A stretch of DNA of 64,000 bases, from NCBI GenBank assembly GCA_002454505.1, contig DKJA01000197.1:53359-117358 (forward strand), in the 5' to 3' direction. This stretch comes from Oxalobacteraceae bacterium UBA6704. GTDB taxonomy: Bacteria; Pseudomonadota; Gammaproteobacteria; Burkholderiales; Burkholderiaceae_D. A program made the position numbers and the translations under genes. The stretch's first letter is position 1. Each line of letters starts with the position of its first letter. Positions 18,561-27,667 of the stretch are shown here, in pieces. The notes below the pieces were generated by a model. The model was not told where the DNA came from. It was given only the letters and a program-made list of their open reading frames with translations, and did no database searches.

Positions 18561-19547
18561 CTACGGCAGCAAGGCGATATCCGGCCAGTTGCGTGCCACC
18601 TCTTCGACGGTGCGGCATCGCGACAGCGCCTCAACCACTTGCGGCAGGGGCGCGGCCCACAGCTCCGGCAAATCGCGCTCCTGCGCAGTCAATGCGGGAT
18701 AAGCGAGCATCTCGCGGGGCGGCAGGAACTGTGCGTCCATGCCCGGCTTGTTGCCCCGCGCGTCGATGCGGTACCAGCCGTGGTTCTTCAGGTGGACCGC
18801 ATTGAGCCCGTGCAGGCAGAACGGCGGACCGTCGGCACCGACGGCCAGGCGTTGGTAGCACAGCGCTGTGGGAATGCCGTTCGCCCGCAGCAGCGCGGCC
18901 AGCAGATGACTCTTCGCATAACAAAGGCCGCTGCCATGTTCGAGTACTTCGGAGGCGCTGCAGGTCACCTGGGCGAGATTGAAGTCCACGCTGTGCCGGA
19001 TCGCGTCGCGCACGAACCTGAAGCAGCTGGCGACGATCGCTTCGTCCGACGCGCAGCCCGCTGCCAGTTCCGCAGCCTTGGCTGCCACGGCGGGCGCATT
19101 GCCGTCTATGTATTGGTCGAACTGCAGATAAGGCGCCAGCGCGTCGGGCAGCGTGAGGACATGGCCTGCATCCGCCAGTAACCGGATCGCCTCGGGCAGG
19201 TCGGCGGTCTTGACCAGCAGGTGATCGCCGTCGAACGTGGAGACGACGAACACACCGAGCTTCCCTTCCGACAGCGGGCGCACCACCGACAGCACGATGC
19301 CGGTGGCACCGAAGGCGAACGGGCCGACGAAGCGCAGGCAGGTCCAGCCGCCTTCGTGCACCGTACCGGCCGGCACGCGGTCGGCCAGGCAGACGATCGA
19401 CAATTCATGTGCCGAGCGGCTGATCGTCACGAAGCCGGCGCCATCGGCCCATGCCGGTATCGCTGCATGCGCGTCCAGCCGGCAGACGGCGTATTCGCCG
19501 TGTGCCTGTTCCAGTGTGATGCTGTAATTTTCCTTCGATGGCGCCAT
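18561..19547 (-). CDS. ACT-domain/transglutaminase-like fusion protein
   Basis: A 328-residue protein made of two recognisable parts. Residues about 8-130 look like the stand-alone ACT-type (CASTOR-like, COG3603) amino-acid-binding domain: AHELSIVCLADRVPAG, RFVGPFAFGATGIVLSVVRPL, VFVVSTFDGDHLLVKTADL. Residues about 140-328 form a transglutaminase/cysteine-protease-like domain with an apparent Cys-His-Asp triad: Cys209 in GSGLCYAKSHLLAALLRANG, His252 in LNAVHLKNHGWYRID and Asp262. ATG at 19547 (MAPSKEN) is preferred; ATG at 19580 is possible, and neither has a clear ribosome-binding site. Divergent from an ArgP-like regulator, which hints at an amino-acid or peptide role. Confidence 0.75.
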   Translation of the reverse strand: MAPSKENYSITLEQAHGEYAVCRLDAHAAIPAWADGAGFVTISRSAHELSIVCLADRVPAGTVHEGGWTCLRFVGPFAFGATGIVLSVVRPLSEGKLGVFVVSTFDGDHLLVKTADLPEAIRLLADAGHVLTLPDALAPYLQFDQYIDGNAPAVAAKAAELAAGCASDEAIVASCFRFVRDAIRHSVDFNLAQVTCSASEVLEHGSGLCYAKSHLLAALLRANGIPTALCYQRLAVGADGPPFCLHGLNAVHLKNHGWYRIDARGNKPGMDAQFLPPREMLAYPALTAQERDLPELWAAPLPQVVEALSRCRTVEEVARNWPDIALLP

Positions 19548-19653
19548 GATTTTTGCATTGGAGACGAATGAAGCGGCCATGATAGGCAGCACAGGTCGAT
19601 AAGTATAATGAATGATGTTGATACTACATTCAGATCTTTGATAAGGCAGCGGC

Positions 19654-20541
19654 ATGGGATTACTGGATTACCGGGGCCTCGCGGCACTCGACGCGGTCGT
19701 CGAGCACGGCAGCTTCGAGCGCGCCGCAGCGGCGCTGTCGATCAGCCAGCCCGCCGTATCCCATCGCCTGCGCACGCTGGAAGAAACGGCCGGCGAACTG
19801 CTGGTCGTCCGCAGCCAGCCCCCGCAAGCCACGGCGCGCGGCCACCGCCTGATTGCCCACTACCGCCAGGTGCAGTTGCTGGAAGCGGGACTCGAAGCGG
19901 CGGCGCCGGCCAACGCCCGCCTGCCGCAACTGGCGATCGCCGTCAACGCCGACAGCGCCGCCACGTGGCTGCCTGATGCGCTGGCGCAGTTATTGAGCGT
20001 GCCGTGCTGCCTGGTCGACGTCAGCATCGACGACCAGGACCAGACGCTGCGCCACCTGCGCGAAGGGCGCGTGGTCGGCTGCGTCACCAGTTCCGCCGAG
20101 CCGGTGGCCGGCACGTCGATGACGGCGCTGGGCGTCATGTCCTACCGCTGCGTGGCGACGCCCGCGTTTGTCCGGCAGTGGTTCGCGGATGGCCTGAATG
20201 CCGCGACGTCGGCTGCAGCGCCGGCCCTCGTCTACGACCGCAGCGACACGCTGCACGAACGGTATCTGCGGCAGATGGGCTTGCCCGATGGCGTGCCGCA
20301 CCACTTCTTCCCCAGCGCCGAAGGCTTCGTCGCCTTCATCAAGGCCGGTCACGCGTATGGCATGGCACCCGCGATCCAGATCCGCAAGGAGCTCGCAGAT
20401 GGCACGCTGGTGGACGTGGTGCCGGGCGTGACATTGGACGTGCCGCTCTACTGGCATCAGTGGCATATCCGGACGCCGCTGACGCGCAGCCTGCACGATG
20501 CCATCGTGACGGCCGCGGCGCGCTGGCTGAAGGCTGCCTGA
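19654..20541 (+). CDS. LysR-family regulator, ArgP/IciA-like
   Basis: A 295-residue LysR regulator. The N-terminal wHTH (LDYRGLAALDAVVEHGSFERAA, LSISQPAVSHRLRTLEE) matches the ArgP/IciA group more than generic LysR members. The effector domain spans about 90-290. ArgP senses lysine/arginine and usually controls an amino-acid exporter; here the divergent neighbour is the ACT-transglutaminase gene. Convergent with the ECF sigma gene (3-bp gap). Confidence 0.85.
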   Translation: MGLLDYRGLAALDAVVEHGSFERAAAALSISQPAVSHRLRTLEETAGELLVVRSQPPQATARGHRLIAHYRQVQLLEAGLEAAAPANARLPQLAIAVNADSAATWLPDALAQLLSVPCCLVDVSIDDQDQTLRHLREGRVVGCVTSSAEPVAGTSMTALGVMSYRCVATPAFVRQWFADGLNAATSAAAPALVYDRSDTLHERYLRQMGLPDGVPHHFFPSAEGFVAFIKAGHAYGMAPAIQIRKELADGTLVDVVPGVTLDVPLYWHQWHIRTPLTRSLHDAIVTAAARWLKAA

Positions 20542-20544
20542 GTC

Positions 20545-21228
20545 CTAAGCCGCCAGCGCAAGCCGGTACGACGCATCGTTCGCGCAGGCGCGCGGCTGCA
20601 CGCGCACTGGCGGCGCATCGCAAACGGACACCGGCTGCTCTGCCGCCAGCAGCGACACCATCGCCGGCACGTCCCGGCCGTTGAGCGCGGCATGGAAGCG
20701 GCGCACCAGTTCGCGGTTCAGCTTTTCCCCGGGCGACGCTTCGCCCTCCTGCACCAGCAGCCGGCGCCGCGCGCGGGCCAGGTGCTGGCGCGCGTTCACC
20801 ACCTTCGTGCCGAGTGCCGCGGCGATGTCGGCATGGTCGCATTCGAAGACTTCATGCAGCACCAGCGCCAGCCGCTCGGCGGGCGACAGGGACAGTAACC
20901 GCGCCAGCGCTTCGCCGATATCCGCGCGGCGCAGCAGCTCGTCTTCCGGCAGCGCGGGCGGCACCTCGGGCACCAGTTCCATCGCAGTGCGTGCGGCGGC
21001 GACATCGCGCACGCGCTTGCGCAGGCGGTCGATCGAGCGGTGCTGCACCACGGTGGTCAGCCAGGCCGCCGGCGTGACCACCGCAGCGGGCGCGCTGTCG
21101 TGCCATTTCAGAAAGCAGTCCTGCACGATGTCCTCCGCTTCCGCCTCGCTGCCGACGATGCGGCAGCTGATCGCCGTCAGGCGCGGGCGCAGCTGTTCGA
21201 ACAAGTCGGTATCGGTGGTGCGTGACAT
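20545..21228 (-). CDS. ECF sigma factor, SigJ-like, with shortened C-terminal extension
   Basis: A 227-residue sigma-70 family factor. Region 2 contains AEDIVQDCFLKWHD and region 4 LSPAERLALVLHEVFECDHADIAAALGT. After region 4 (about residue 165) a SnoaL/NTF2-like start (LNRELVRRFHAALNGRDVPAMVSLLA) is present, but it ends after about 55 residues instead of about 110, so the regulatory domain looks truncated. Start ATG at 21228 with AGGAG. No anti-sigma factor is adjacent, as expected for SnoaL-type ECFs. Confidence 0.83.
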   Translation of the reverse strand: MSRTTDTDLFEQLRPRLTAISCRIVGSEAEAEDIVQDCFLKWHDSAPAAVVTPAAWLTTVVQHRSIDRLRKRVRDVAAARTAMELVPEVPPALPEDELLRRADIGEALARLLSLSPAERLALVLHEVFECDHADIAAALGTKVVNARQHLARARRRLLVQEGEASPGEKLNRELVRRFHAALNGRDVPAMVSLLAAEQPVSVCDAPPVRVQPRACANDASYRLALAA

Positions 21229-21389
21229 GGGGTTCTCCTGTCGGGATGCTGGTACCACTTGACGCCCGGCGGGGCCGGAACGTGACAAGCCGGCGATTTA
21301 TTTTTTGCGGCGTCACGCGGCGTGTGCGGCATGCGTCAAGCGGGCAGTCATCTCACTCAGTCATCCTACTTTACCGCGAAAGGACAATC

Positions 21390-22001
21390 ATGACTGCAAA
21401 TTCTCCGCTGGGCCTGGGCATGGTGCCCACCGTTGTCGAGCAAACGTCGCGCGGCGAACGCGCCTTCGACATCTATTCGCGCCTGCTGCAGGAGCGCGTG
21501 ATCTTCCTGGTGGGCGAAGTCACCGAGCAGTCGGCCAACCTGATCGTCGCGCAGCTGCTGTTCCTCGAGTCGGCCAATCCGGACAAGGACATTTCGCTGT
21601 ACATCAATTCGCCGGGCGGCTCCGTGTATGCCGGCATGGCGGTCTACGACACGATGCAGTTCATCAAACCGGATGTATCCACGCTGTGCACGGGCTTTGC
21701 CGCCAGCATGGGCTCGTTCCTGCTGGCGGCGGGCACGATCGGCAAGCGCTATGCGCTGCCGAATGCCCGCATCATGATCCACCAGCCGCACGGCGGCTCG
21801 CAGGGCGTGGCCGCCGATATCGAAATCCAGGCGCGCGAGGTGCTGTACCAGCGCCACCGCATCAACAGCATCCTGGCCGAACGCACCGGCCAGACGCTGG
21901 CGCGGATCGAAAAGGACTCGGACCGGGACAACTACATGTCCGCCGCCGAGGGCGCCGACTATGGCCTGATCGACCGCGTGCTGGTGTCGCGCGGCGCATG
22001 A
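21390..22001 (+). CDS. clpP: ATP-dependent Clp protease proteolytic subunit
   Basis: A 203-residue ClpP. The catalytic Ser lies in CTGFAASMGSFLLAAG, His in MIHQPHGGSQG and Asp in the following helix region, all intact. Start ATG with AAAGGA five bases upstream. It has no clpX or tig neighbour, so it is an orphan copy probably additional to the housekeeping tig-clpP-clpX locus. It is divergent from the ECF sigma gene (161-bp intergenic region), which may place it under stress control. Confidence 0.93.
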   Translation: MTANSPLGLGMVPTVVEQTSRGERAFDIYSRLLQERVIFLVGEVTEQSANLIVAQLLFLESANPDKDISLYINSPGGSVYAGMAVYDTMQFIKPDVSTLCTGFAASMGSFLLAAGTIGKRYALPNARIMIHQPHGGSQGVAADIEIQAREVLYQRHRINSILAERTGQTLARIEKDSDRDNYMSAAEGADYGLIDRVLVSRGA

Positions 22002-22043
22002 ACGCTACAATCACGGGTTGCGATCAGCTTTAATCATCAGGAT

Positions 22044-22982
22044 ATGTCGGCAGAGAAGAACGTGGCGCGCTTGCCGCCCACCAGGCAGGAATCGGAAGCG
22101 GCGGCCGCGGACCGTGCGGCCCACAAGGCGGCGCGCGAGCGCAAGGATGCGCAGGTGCGTGGCGTGGAATCCATCGAGAAGATGCGCGATGCGATCAAGG
22201 CCGCCTCGCGCGCCCTGCCGTCGATAACCGACATACCGCGCATCAAGGCGCTTGCGCCGGCAGCTTTCCGGGAACGGGCGGCGCTAGGCCTGCCGTTCCT
22301 GATGACCGGCATCGTCGACCGGTGGCCGCTGACGGCGCTGGACGTGCAGACGCTGCGCGACCACTACAGCCACCTGCCCGTGCGCGCCCGCGTGGGCGAC
22401 TACATCAACACCGCGTTCGCCGCGGACCGGGCGATGCAGGACATGAGCATGGTCGAGTATCTCGACCTGGTGGCCGCCGGCACCGAGGATTTGCCGCCGT
22501 ACCTGGGCAACCTGGAACTGCGCGAACTGAACCGGCTGTGCCACTGGCCTTCATACTTCGACAAGATCGGCCCGCCCCGCTTCTGGCTGGGCCCCGCCGG
22601 CACGGTGACGCCGCTGCATTGCGACTACGACGACAACCTGTTCGCGCAGATCTGGGGCACCAAGCGGATCACGCTGGCGCCGCCCCATCACGACGAATTC
22701 CTGTACCCGAATGAGGCCAACGCGATCCTGTTCGGCTCCCCGTTCGATCCCGAGGCGCCGGACTTCGACCGGTTTCCGCTGGCCCGCCAGGCCACGACGA
22801 TCGCATGCATCGTCGGCCCCGGCGACATGCTGTACGTGCCGGCCGGCTGGTATCACCAGGTGCGGTCGCTGACGTTTTCGCTGTCGTCCAATCGCTGGGC
22901 CAGGGCGGTGCCGTTGGCCCTGCGGGGTGCGCCGGGGAGTGCTCAAGCGCCCAGCCGCAGCTCCAGCCCCTTCGACGTATAG
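22044..22982 (+). CDS. Cupin-like (JmjC-type) domain protein
   Basis: A 312-residue protein. A charged Ala/Arg/Glu-rich N terminus (about 1-65) precedes a JmjC-like double-stranded beta helix. The Fe(II)/2-oxoglutarate site appears as HCD in TPLHCDYDDNLFAQIWGTK, with the distal His in PAGWYHQVRSL. Related to the cupin_8/FIH-like hydroxylases; the substrate is unknown. The last 40 bp overlap the 3' end of the convergent phosphatase gene, so the final residues (SRSSSPFDV) share DNA with it. Confidence 0.82.
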   Translation: MSAEKNVARLPPTRQESEAAAADRAAHKAARERKDAQVRGVESIEKMRDAIKAASRALPSITDIPRIKALAPAAFRERAALGLPFLMTGIVDRWPLTALDVQTLRDHYSHLPVRARVGDYINTAFAADRAMQDMSMVEYLDLVAAGTEDLPPYLGNLELRELNRLCHWPSYFDKIGPPRFWLGPAGTVTPLHCDYDDNLFAQIWGTKRITLAPPHHDEFLYPNEANAILFGSPFDPEAPDFDRFPLARQATTIACIVGPGDMLYVPAGWYHQVRSLTFSLSSNRWARAVPLALRGAPGSAQAPSRSSSPFDV

Positions 22983-24895
22983 CTCGGCGTGACGGTATAG
23001 CCGTCGACCGTGATGGTCTGGAAGTAGCCTTTCACGCTGCCCGCGCTGATCACCGTGAGAGTGGTGCCGGCAGCCGGCTTGTAGCCGTCCCGGAATTTCA
23101 CGCGCAGCGTGCCGCCGCCGATGGTGGCCGCGCCGGTGACGGCCAGGTAACCCTGCCCGCCGGCGCCCAGGCGCAGTTCCAGCGTGGCGCCGGCCAGGTG
23201 CGAGTATTTGCCGCCCACGGCCAGCGCCGCCGGCGCGTTGCTGATCACGGTGCCGCCGCTGGCCACGTACACGTCGCCGCTGCCGAATGCGGTGGCCGAC
23301 AATGCTTCGAGCGTGCCGCCCTCGACTTGCGTGCCCCCCGTCCAGGCGTTCTTGCCGCCCAGTTTCAGCGCGCCGGTGCCTTGCTTGACCAGCTTGCCGC
23401 TGCCGGTGATGTCGTTGCGCCAGCGGTCGGCCGCGCTGAAGCCGCCCTTGCTGGCGTCCATGTTGATGACGACGTTACCGGTGAAGACGCCATAGCCTTC
23501 GGCAGCGGCGAACAGGTTCATGCGGCCCCACCCTTCCGCATCGTCCAGCACCGGATAGCCGGAAGCGATCGCCGTGGTCTTCAGCACCACGCGGCGCTGC
23601 GCTTCGCTCAGGTAAGGCAGGCGGGTTTCCAGCAGCACTTCGGCGCCTTTCGGCACCACGGCCGGCGCGGTGGTGGCGCCGATCTGCGGCAGGCCGTACG
23701 TCATGCGGCGCACGTAGTTGGCGCGGCTCGCGGCGTAGTCGGAGAAGCGGTCATTGGCGGCCGTGCCGGATACTGCGTAGGCCGGGAAGGTGGCAGCCGT
23801 CGTGCTGGTCAGCTTCATCAGCGTCGTGTGGGCCTGCGTGACGGCCGCGCTGCGCGTGGTGGCGCTGGCGGCGATCAGGTTGGCGGCAGCGATGGCCTGT
23901 GCCTGCACGCGGCCGCTGATGACGTCCAGCGGCGAGTGCATGCCGGCCAGGATGCGGCTTTCGCCCAGTTCCAGGCCACGGCCGACCAGTTCCTGGTAAC
24001 GCTCCGGCAGCACGTAGGCCATGCCGATCGCGTTGCGGGTGGCTTCGGCGGAGTGGCCGCTGGTGAAGCCGCCGTCGGTGGCCGGCGTGGTGCTCTTGGC
24101 CGGTTCCAGCTGCGGGACCACCACGACCTGACTGCTCCAGCGGAACGGCCGCGCGTATTTGTAGAAGCGCTTGGCCGGTTCGGTGGAACCGTTGTTGCCC
24201 ATCGAGTTGACCAGGTCGACCACCTTGCCGAAGTCCCCATTGGCATCGCCGCCGATGCCGTTGTTGTTGCCGCCGTCTTCGTATTTGACGGTGGTGGCAT
24301 CGGCCGGCATCGTGTTGATCGTGGTGGTCTGGCGCGTGGCGCTGCGCCATGCGGTGGTCAGCGGGCCCATGCCTTCGGTGACGCTGTAGCCCTTGCCGCG
24401 GCGGTCATCCAGGTAGGCCATCAGCGCCTGGTCGGCGGTGCGGCTGGTGGTGGCCTTGATGACGTAATCGATATTGGCGTTGTGGATGGCGGCGTTGACC
24501 ACCGTGCCGCCGTTCTTGCCGTCGTTCGGCACACCCGTCCATGCCGATTCGACGACGGCCGGGAAGCCATCCACGGCCGGTGCGGTCACGCCGGCATCGA
24601 CGATCTCCGTCAGCGGCTTCCAGATCTCCAGCATGCCGCCCAGCACGCGCACGCCGGCATTCGTCGCCAGCGTGGCGTAGCGGGCATCACCCCTTTGGTT
24701 AGTTGCAATCGTGTCCACGAAGGCCGGTACCGCCGGCACTGGTGCAGTGTCGGCCGCGCCCTGGTCGGCCGGTGCCGCCGGCATCACGACTGCGGTGTCA
24801 GCAGCGTGATCGGAGCCGCCGCAGGCGCTCAGCGCGAGCATGGCGCTGATGGCGATGACGAGAGGAAGACGGCACGGCTGGCTGGCGTGATGCAT
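22943..24895 (-). CDS. PAP2-family acid phosphatase lipoprotein with passenger-type repeats
   Basis: A 650-residue protein. Lipobox LALSAC at about residue 22 predicts a lipoprotein. The PAP2/vanadium-haloperoxidase signature is complete: KRFYKYARP, GFTSGHSAEA and SRILAGMHSPLD. From about residue 460 the C terminus turns into autotransporter-passenger-like beta repeats (GSGKLVKQGTGALKLGG, WTGGTQVEGGTLEAL), but no translocator barrel follows. ATG at 24895 has AAGGGTC upstream. Likely a surface or periplasmic phosphatase tethered to the membrane. Confidence 0.85.
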   Translation of the reverse strand: MHHASQPCRLPLVIAISAMLALSACGGSDHAADTAVVMPAAPADQGAADTAPVPAVPAFVDTIATNQRGDARYATLATNAGVRVLGGMLEIWKPLTEIVDAGVTAPAVDGFPAVVESAWTGVPNDGKNGGTVVNAAIHNANIDYVIKATTSRTADQALMAYLDDRRGKGYSVTEGMGPLTTAWRSATRQTTTINTMPADATTVKYEDGGNNNGIGGDANGDFGKVVDLVNSMGNNGSTEPAKRFYKYARPFRWSSQVVVVPQLEPAKSTTPATDGGFTSGHSAEATRNAIGMAYVLPERYQELVGRGLELGESRILAGMHSPLDVISGRVQAQAIAAANLIAASATTRSAAVTQAHTTLMKLTSTTAATFPAYAVSGTAANDRFSDYAASRANYVRRMTYGLPQIGATTAPAVVPKGAEVLLETRLPYLSEAQRRVVLKTTAIASGYPVLDDAEGWGRMNLFAAAEGYGVFTGNVVINMDASKGGFSAADRWRNDITGSGKLVKQGTGALKLGGKNAWTGGTQVEGGTLEALSATAFGSGDVYVASGGTVISNAPAALAVGGKYSHLAGATLELRLGAGGQGYLAVTGAATIGGGTLRVKFRDGYKPAAGTTLTVISAGSVKGYFQTITVDGYTVTPSYTSKGLELRLGA

Positions 24896-25081
24896 TGTGA
24901 GACCCTTCGATTGTTGATGAGGCGGAAAAATTGAGGGGATGATAAGGAGCGAGTGTGACAGGATCATGACGGCACCGATCACCTCCGGCTTGTCGGATCA
25001 GCCATATACCAACACTTAATTAAATGGCCTTTTGCGTCGCCCTTCAGTGACAAGGTCTTTCAATGTTCAGTGAGGTTAATC

Positions 25082-25837
25082 ATGCTCCCCGTGTCTCTCA
25101 AGCGCTCGACCGCAGTTCTCCAGGCGGCCCAGCGCACTGCCGATCAGGCCGCCGCGGCCGAGCGCCGGCGGCGCGAGGCGGAAGCCGTCGAGGCCGAACT
25201 GGCCAAGGCCAGGCAGGAAGAAACGGCGGCGGCGCGCCAGCAGGCAGCGTCGGTGTCCGGTGCCGGCGGCATGCGCGGCGTATCGGCGCAGAAGATAGCG
25301 CAGGACATGGCACGCGAACGGATTGCCCAGATCAAGGAGCGCATCGCGCAGTTGAAAATGCTGCTCGTCACGCTGGGCGGCGCTGCGGCGAAGGCGGTGC
25401 TGCAGGAGCTCCGGCAGCTGGGTGCGGAGTTGAAGCAGGCGGCCGCTGCGCTGAACTCGAGTTCGTCCAGTGCGCCTGCCGCTTCGGTTGCGGCGCCGGC
25501 GGCTGCGGCAAGTCCGGCGCCTGCCGGCGATGGCGGCAGCGCTAGCAGCGACAGTCATGGCGAAGGCCGCGCGGCGTATGCCGAGCAGCAGGCGGCGGCC
25601 GACGCCGATCCGGTTGCCACCGGCAGCGAGGATGTGTCGGCGGCCGATGCGGAGGCGGTGCATGATGAAGAGGCGTCCGCTGGCACGCCGGGCAATGACG
25701 GCGGCGTGCCATCGCAGAGTGCCCAGCGGTCGTCCGACCGGGAGTCGATCGAGTCGGTGCAGGAGCAGTTGCGGGCATTGCGAAAGATGGCGGAACGGAT
25801 GCTCGAACAAGAGAGGCTGCGGGCGGCGCAGGCTTGA
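25082..25837 (+). CDS. Hypothetical Ala/Glu-rich coiled-coil protein
   Basis: A 251-residue protein not assigned to a family. Residues about 10-60 and 80-130 are heptad-rich (AAAAERRRREAEAVEAELAK, RIAQIKERIAQLK), predicting coiled coil. Residues 130-215 are a low-complexity Ala/Ser/Pro/Asp linker, and the last 35 residues (SIESVQEQLRALRKMAERML) form another amphipathic helix. No signal peptide or membrane helix. ATG at 25082 follows GAGG with proper spacing. Divergent from the PAP2 gene (186-bp gap). Confidence 0.65.
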   Translation: MLPVSLKRSTAVLQAAQRTADQAAAAERRRREAEAVEAELAKARQEETAAARQQAASVSGAGGMRGVSAQKIAQDMARERIAQIKERIAQLKMLLVTLGGAAAKAVLQELRQLGAELKQAAAALNSSSSSAPAASVAAPAAAASPAPAGDGGSASSDSHGEGRAAYAEQQAAADADPVATGSEDVSAADAEAVHDEEASAGTPGNDGGVPSQSAQRSSDRESIESVQEQLRALRKMAERMLEQERLRAAQA

Positions 25838-25875
25838 ACCTGCCCGGCCCCTGCATCAGGCTGACGCTGTAAAAA

Positions 25876-26355
25876 TCAGCCGCGCTGCGCCGCCTGGATC
25901 GCCGCGATATCGATCTTCCGCATCTGCATCATCGCTTCGAATGCACGCTTCGCCGCCGCCCGGTCGGGGTCGGTGAAGGCCGCTGTCAATGCGCGCGGGG
26001 TGATCTGCCACGAGAGCCCCCACTTGTCCTTGCACCAGCCGCAGGCGCTCTCCTCCCCGCCGTTGCCGACGATCGCACGCCACAGGCGGTCGGTTTCCTC
26101 CTGGTCGTCGGTGGCGACCTGGAACGAGAACGCTTCGCTGTGGCGGAAGGCCGGCCCGCCGTTGAGGCCCAGGCAAGGGATGCCCATCACGGTGAACTCC
26201 ACCGTCAGCACGCCGCCCTCCTTGCCGGCCGGGTAGTCGCCCGGCGCGCGGTGGACGGCGGTGACGGCACTATCGGGAAAGGTGGCGGCATAGAAGTTGG
26301 CGGCTTCTTCGGCCGTACCGTCGAACCACAGGCAGATCGTGTTTTTGCTGACCAT
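25876..26355 (-). CDS. VOC-superfamily protein (PhnB/DUF899-like)
   Basis: A 159-residue glyoxalase-fold protein of the PhnB/3-demethylubiquinone-9-methyltransferase-like group: ICLWFDGTAEEAANFYAATF, GKEGGVLTVEFTVMGIPCLGLNGGPAF and WGLSWQITPRAL. Function unknown; commonly found beside small regulators. ATG at 26355 has GGAGA. Confidence 0.82.
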   Translation of the reverse strand: MVSKNTICLWFDGTAEEAANFYAATFPDSAVTAVHRAPGDYPAGKEGGVLTVEFTVMGIPCLGLNGGPAFRHSEAFSFQVATDDQEETDRLWRAIVGNGGEESACGWCKDKWGLSWQITPRALTAAFTDPDRAAAKRAFEAMMQMRKIDIAAIQAAQRG

Positions 26356-26664
26356 GTTTGTCTCCGATGAAGGGAAAAAAAGGGGGGCGGCCCGTGGTGC
26401 AATTTGCGCCGATATCGCGGCGCGGGTCAAGCGCTCGATGGCAGGCACCGTGGCGTGGTGGTAACCGAGCTCTCCTTTCCGGGGGGTATTCACTCCCCGC
26501 TTTTATGGCTCCCGGCCTATACCTTCGGAGGACTGGACCGCCAGCGCGTCTGCTCGGACAATGGACACGTTGGCAAGCGCGGCACATGCCGATCGCGCCA
26601 GCATCGTTCGCGGCAGCCGCAGTGCGCCGCCTGGCCACCACCTACCACCAAGGAGTATCACCAC
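26356..26664. other. 309-bp divergent intergenic region
   Basis: Between the VOC gene and the haloperoxidase. No gene is seen. It contains a GGGGGT/ACTCCCC imperfect hairpin at about 26481-26497 followed by four Ts and the AAGGAG ribosome-binding site of the haloperoxidase at 26650-26655. Confidence 0.5.
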
Positions 26665-27651
26665 ATGGCAAACCAAGACGATGGCAGTATCAACCAGAAA
26701 CGGCGCCATGTGCTGGCCGCCACGGGCAGCGCTGCCGCCCTGCCGCTGGCCTGGATGAGCTCGATCACCCCGGCCCAGGCCGCGGCGGGCGCCCAATCCG
26801 GCAAGAAGGAGGTCGGCCCGTTGACCACTGGCACCGTCAGGACCAAGGATGGCGTCGAGATCTTCTACAAGGACTGGGGCAGCGGCACGCCGATCGTGTT
26901 CTCGCACGGCTGGCCGCTCAGCTCCGACGACTGGGACACCCAGCTGATGTTCTTCGTGCAGCAGGGCTTCCGCGTCGTCGCCCACGACCGCCGCGGCCAC
27001 GGCCGCTCCAGCCAGGTCGGCACCGGTCACGACATGGACCACTACGCGGACGATCTCGCGGCCGTCGTCAACCACCTCGACCTGAAGGGCGCGATCCACG
27101 TCGGCCACTCGACCGGCGGCGGCGAAGTGGTGCGCTACCTGGCACGCCATGGCCAGTCGCGCGCTGCGAAGGCGGTGCTGATCGCCGCGGTGCCGCCGCT
27201 GATGGTCAAGTCGCCGTCCAATCCGGGCGGCCTGCCGAAGGAAGTGTTCGACGGCATCCAGAAGCAGGTGGCCACCAACCGTGCCCAGTTCTACCGCGAC
27301 CTGCCGTCCGGCCCGTTCTACGGCTTCAACCGCGCGGGTGCAAAACCGCAGGAAGGCATCATCCAGAACTGGTGGCGCCAGGGCATGATGGGCGGCGCCA
27401 AGGCGCACTACGATGGCGTGGTGGCGTTCTCGCAGACCGATTTCACCGCCGACCTGAAGAAGATCACGCTGCCGGTCCTGGTGCAGCACGGCGACGACGA
27501 CCAGATCGTGCCTTACGCCGATTCCGGACCGCTGTCGGCCAAGCTGCTCAAGAACGGCACGCTGAAGACTTACAAAGGCTACCCGCACGGCATGCCGACC
27601 ACGCACGCAGACGTGATCAATGCGGATATCCTCGCCTTCATCAAGGGTTGA
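26665..27651 (+). CDS. Cofactor-free (non-haem) haloperoxidase-like alpha/beta hydrolase
   Basis: A 328-residue protein. Residues 1-40 include KRRHVLAATGSAAALPLAWM, a likely Tat-type signal. Residues 50-325 form an alpha/beta-hydrolase of the chloroperoxidase (Cpo/BpoC) group: GSGTPIVFSHGWPLSSDDWD, VVAHDRRGHGRSSQ, nucleophile Ser in VGHSTGGGEV, Asp in HGDDDQIVPY and His in GYPHGMPTTH. Family members form peracids from carboxylic acids and H2O2, or act as esterases. ATG at 26665 has AAGGAG upstream. Confidence 0.85.
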   Translation: MANQDDGSINQKRRHVLAATGSAAALPLAWMSSITPAQAAAGAQSGKKEVGPLTTGTVRTKDGVEIFYKDWGSGTPIVFSHGWPLSSDDWDTQLMFFVQQGFRVVAHDRRGHGRSSQVGTGHDMDHYADDLAAVVNHLDLKGAIHVGHSTGGGEVVRYLARHGQSRAAKAVLIAAVPPLMVKSPSNPGGLPKEVFDGIQKQVATNRAQFYRDLPSGPFYGFNRAGAKPQEGIIQNWWRQGMMGGAKAHYDGVVAFSQTDFTADLKKITLPVLVQHGDDDQIVPYADSGPLSAKLLKNGTLKTYKGYPHGMPTTHADVINADILAFIKG

Positions 27652-27667
27652 TGCAGCGGGAGCCGGC

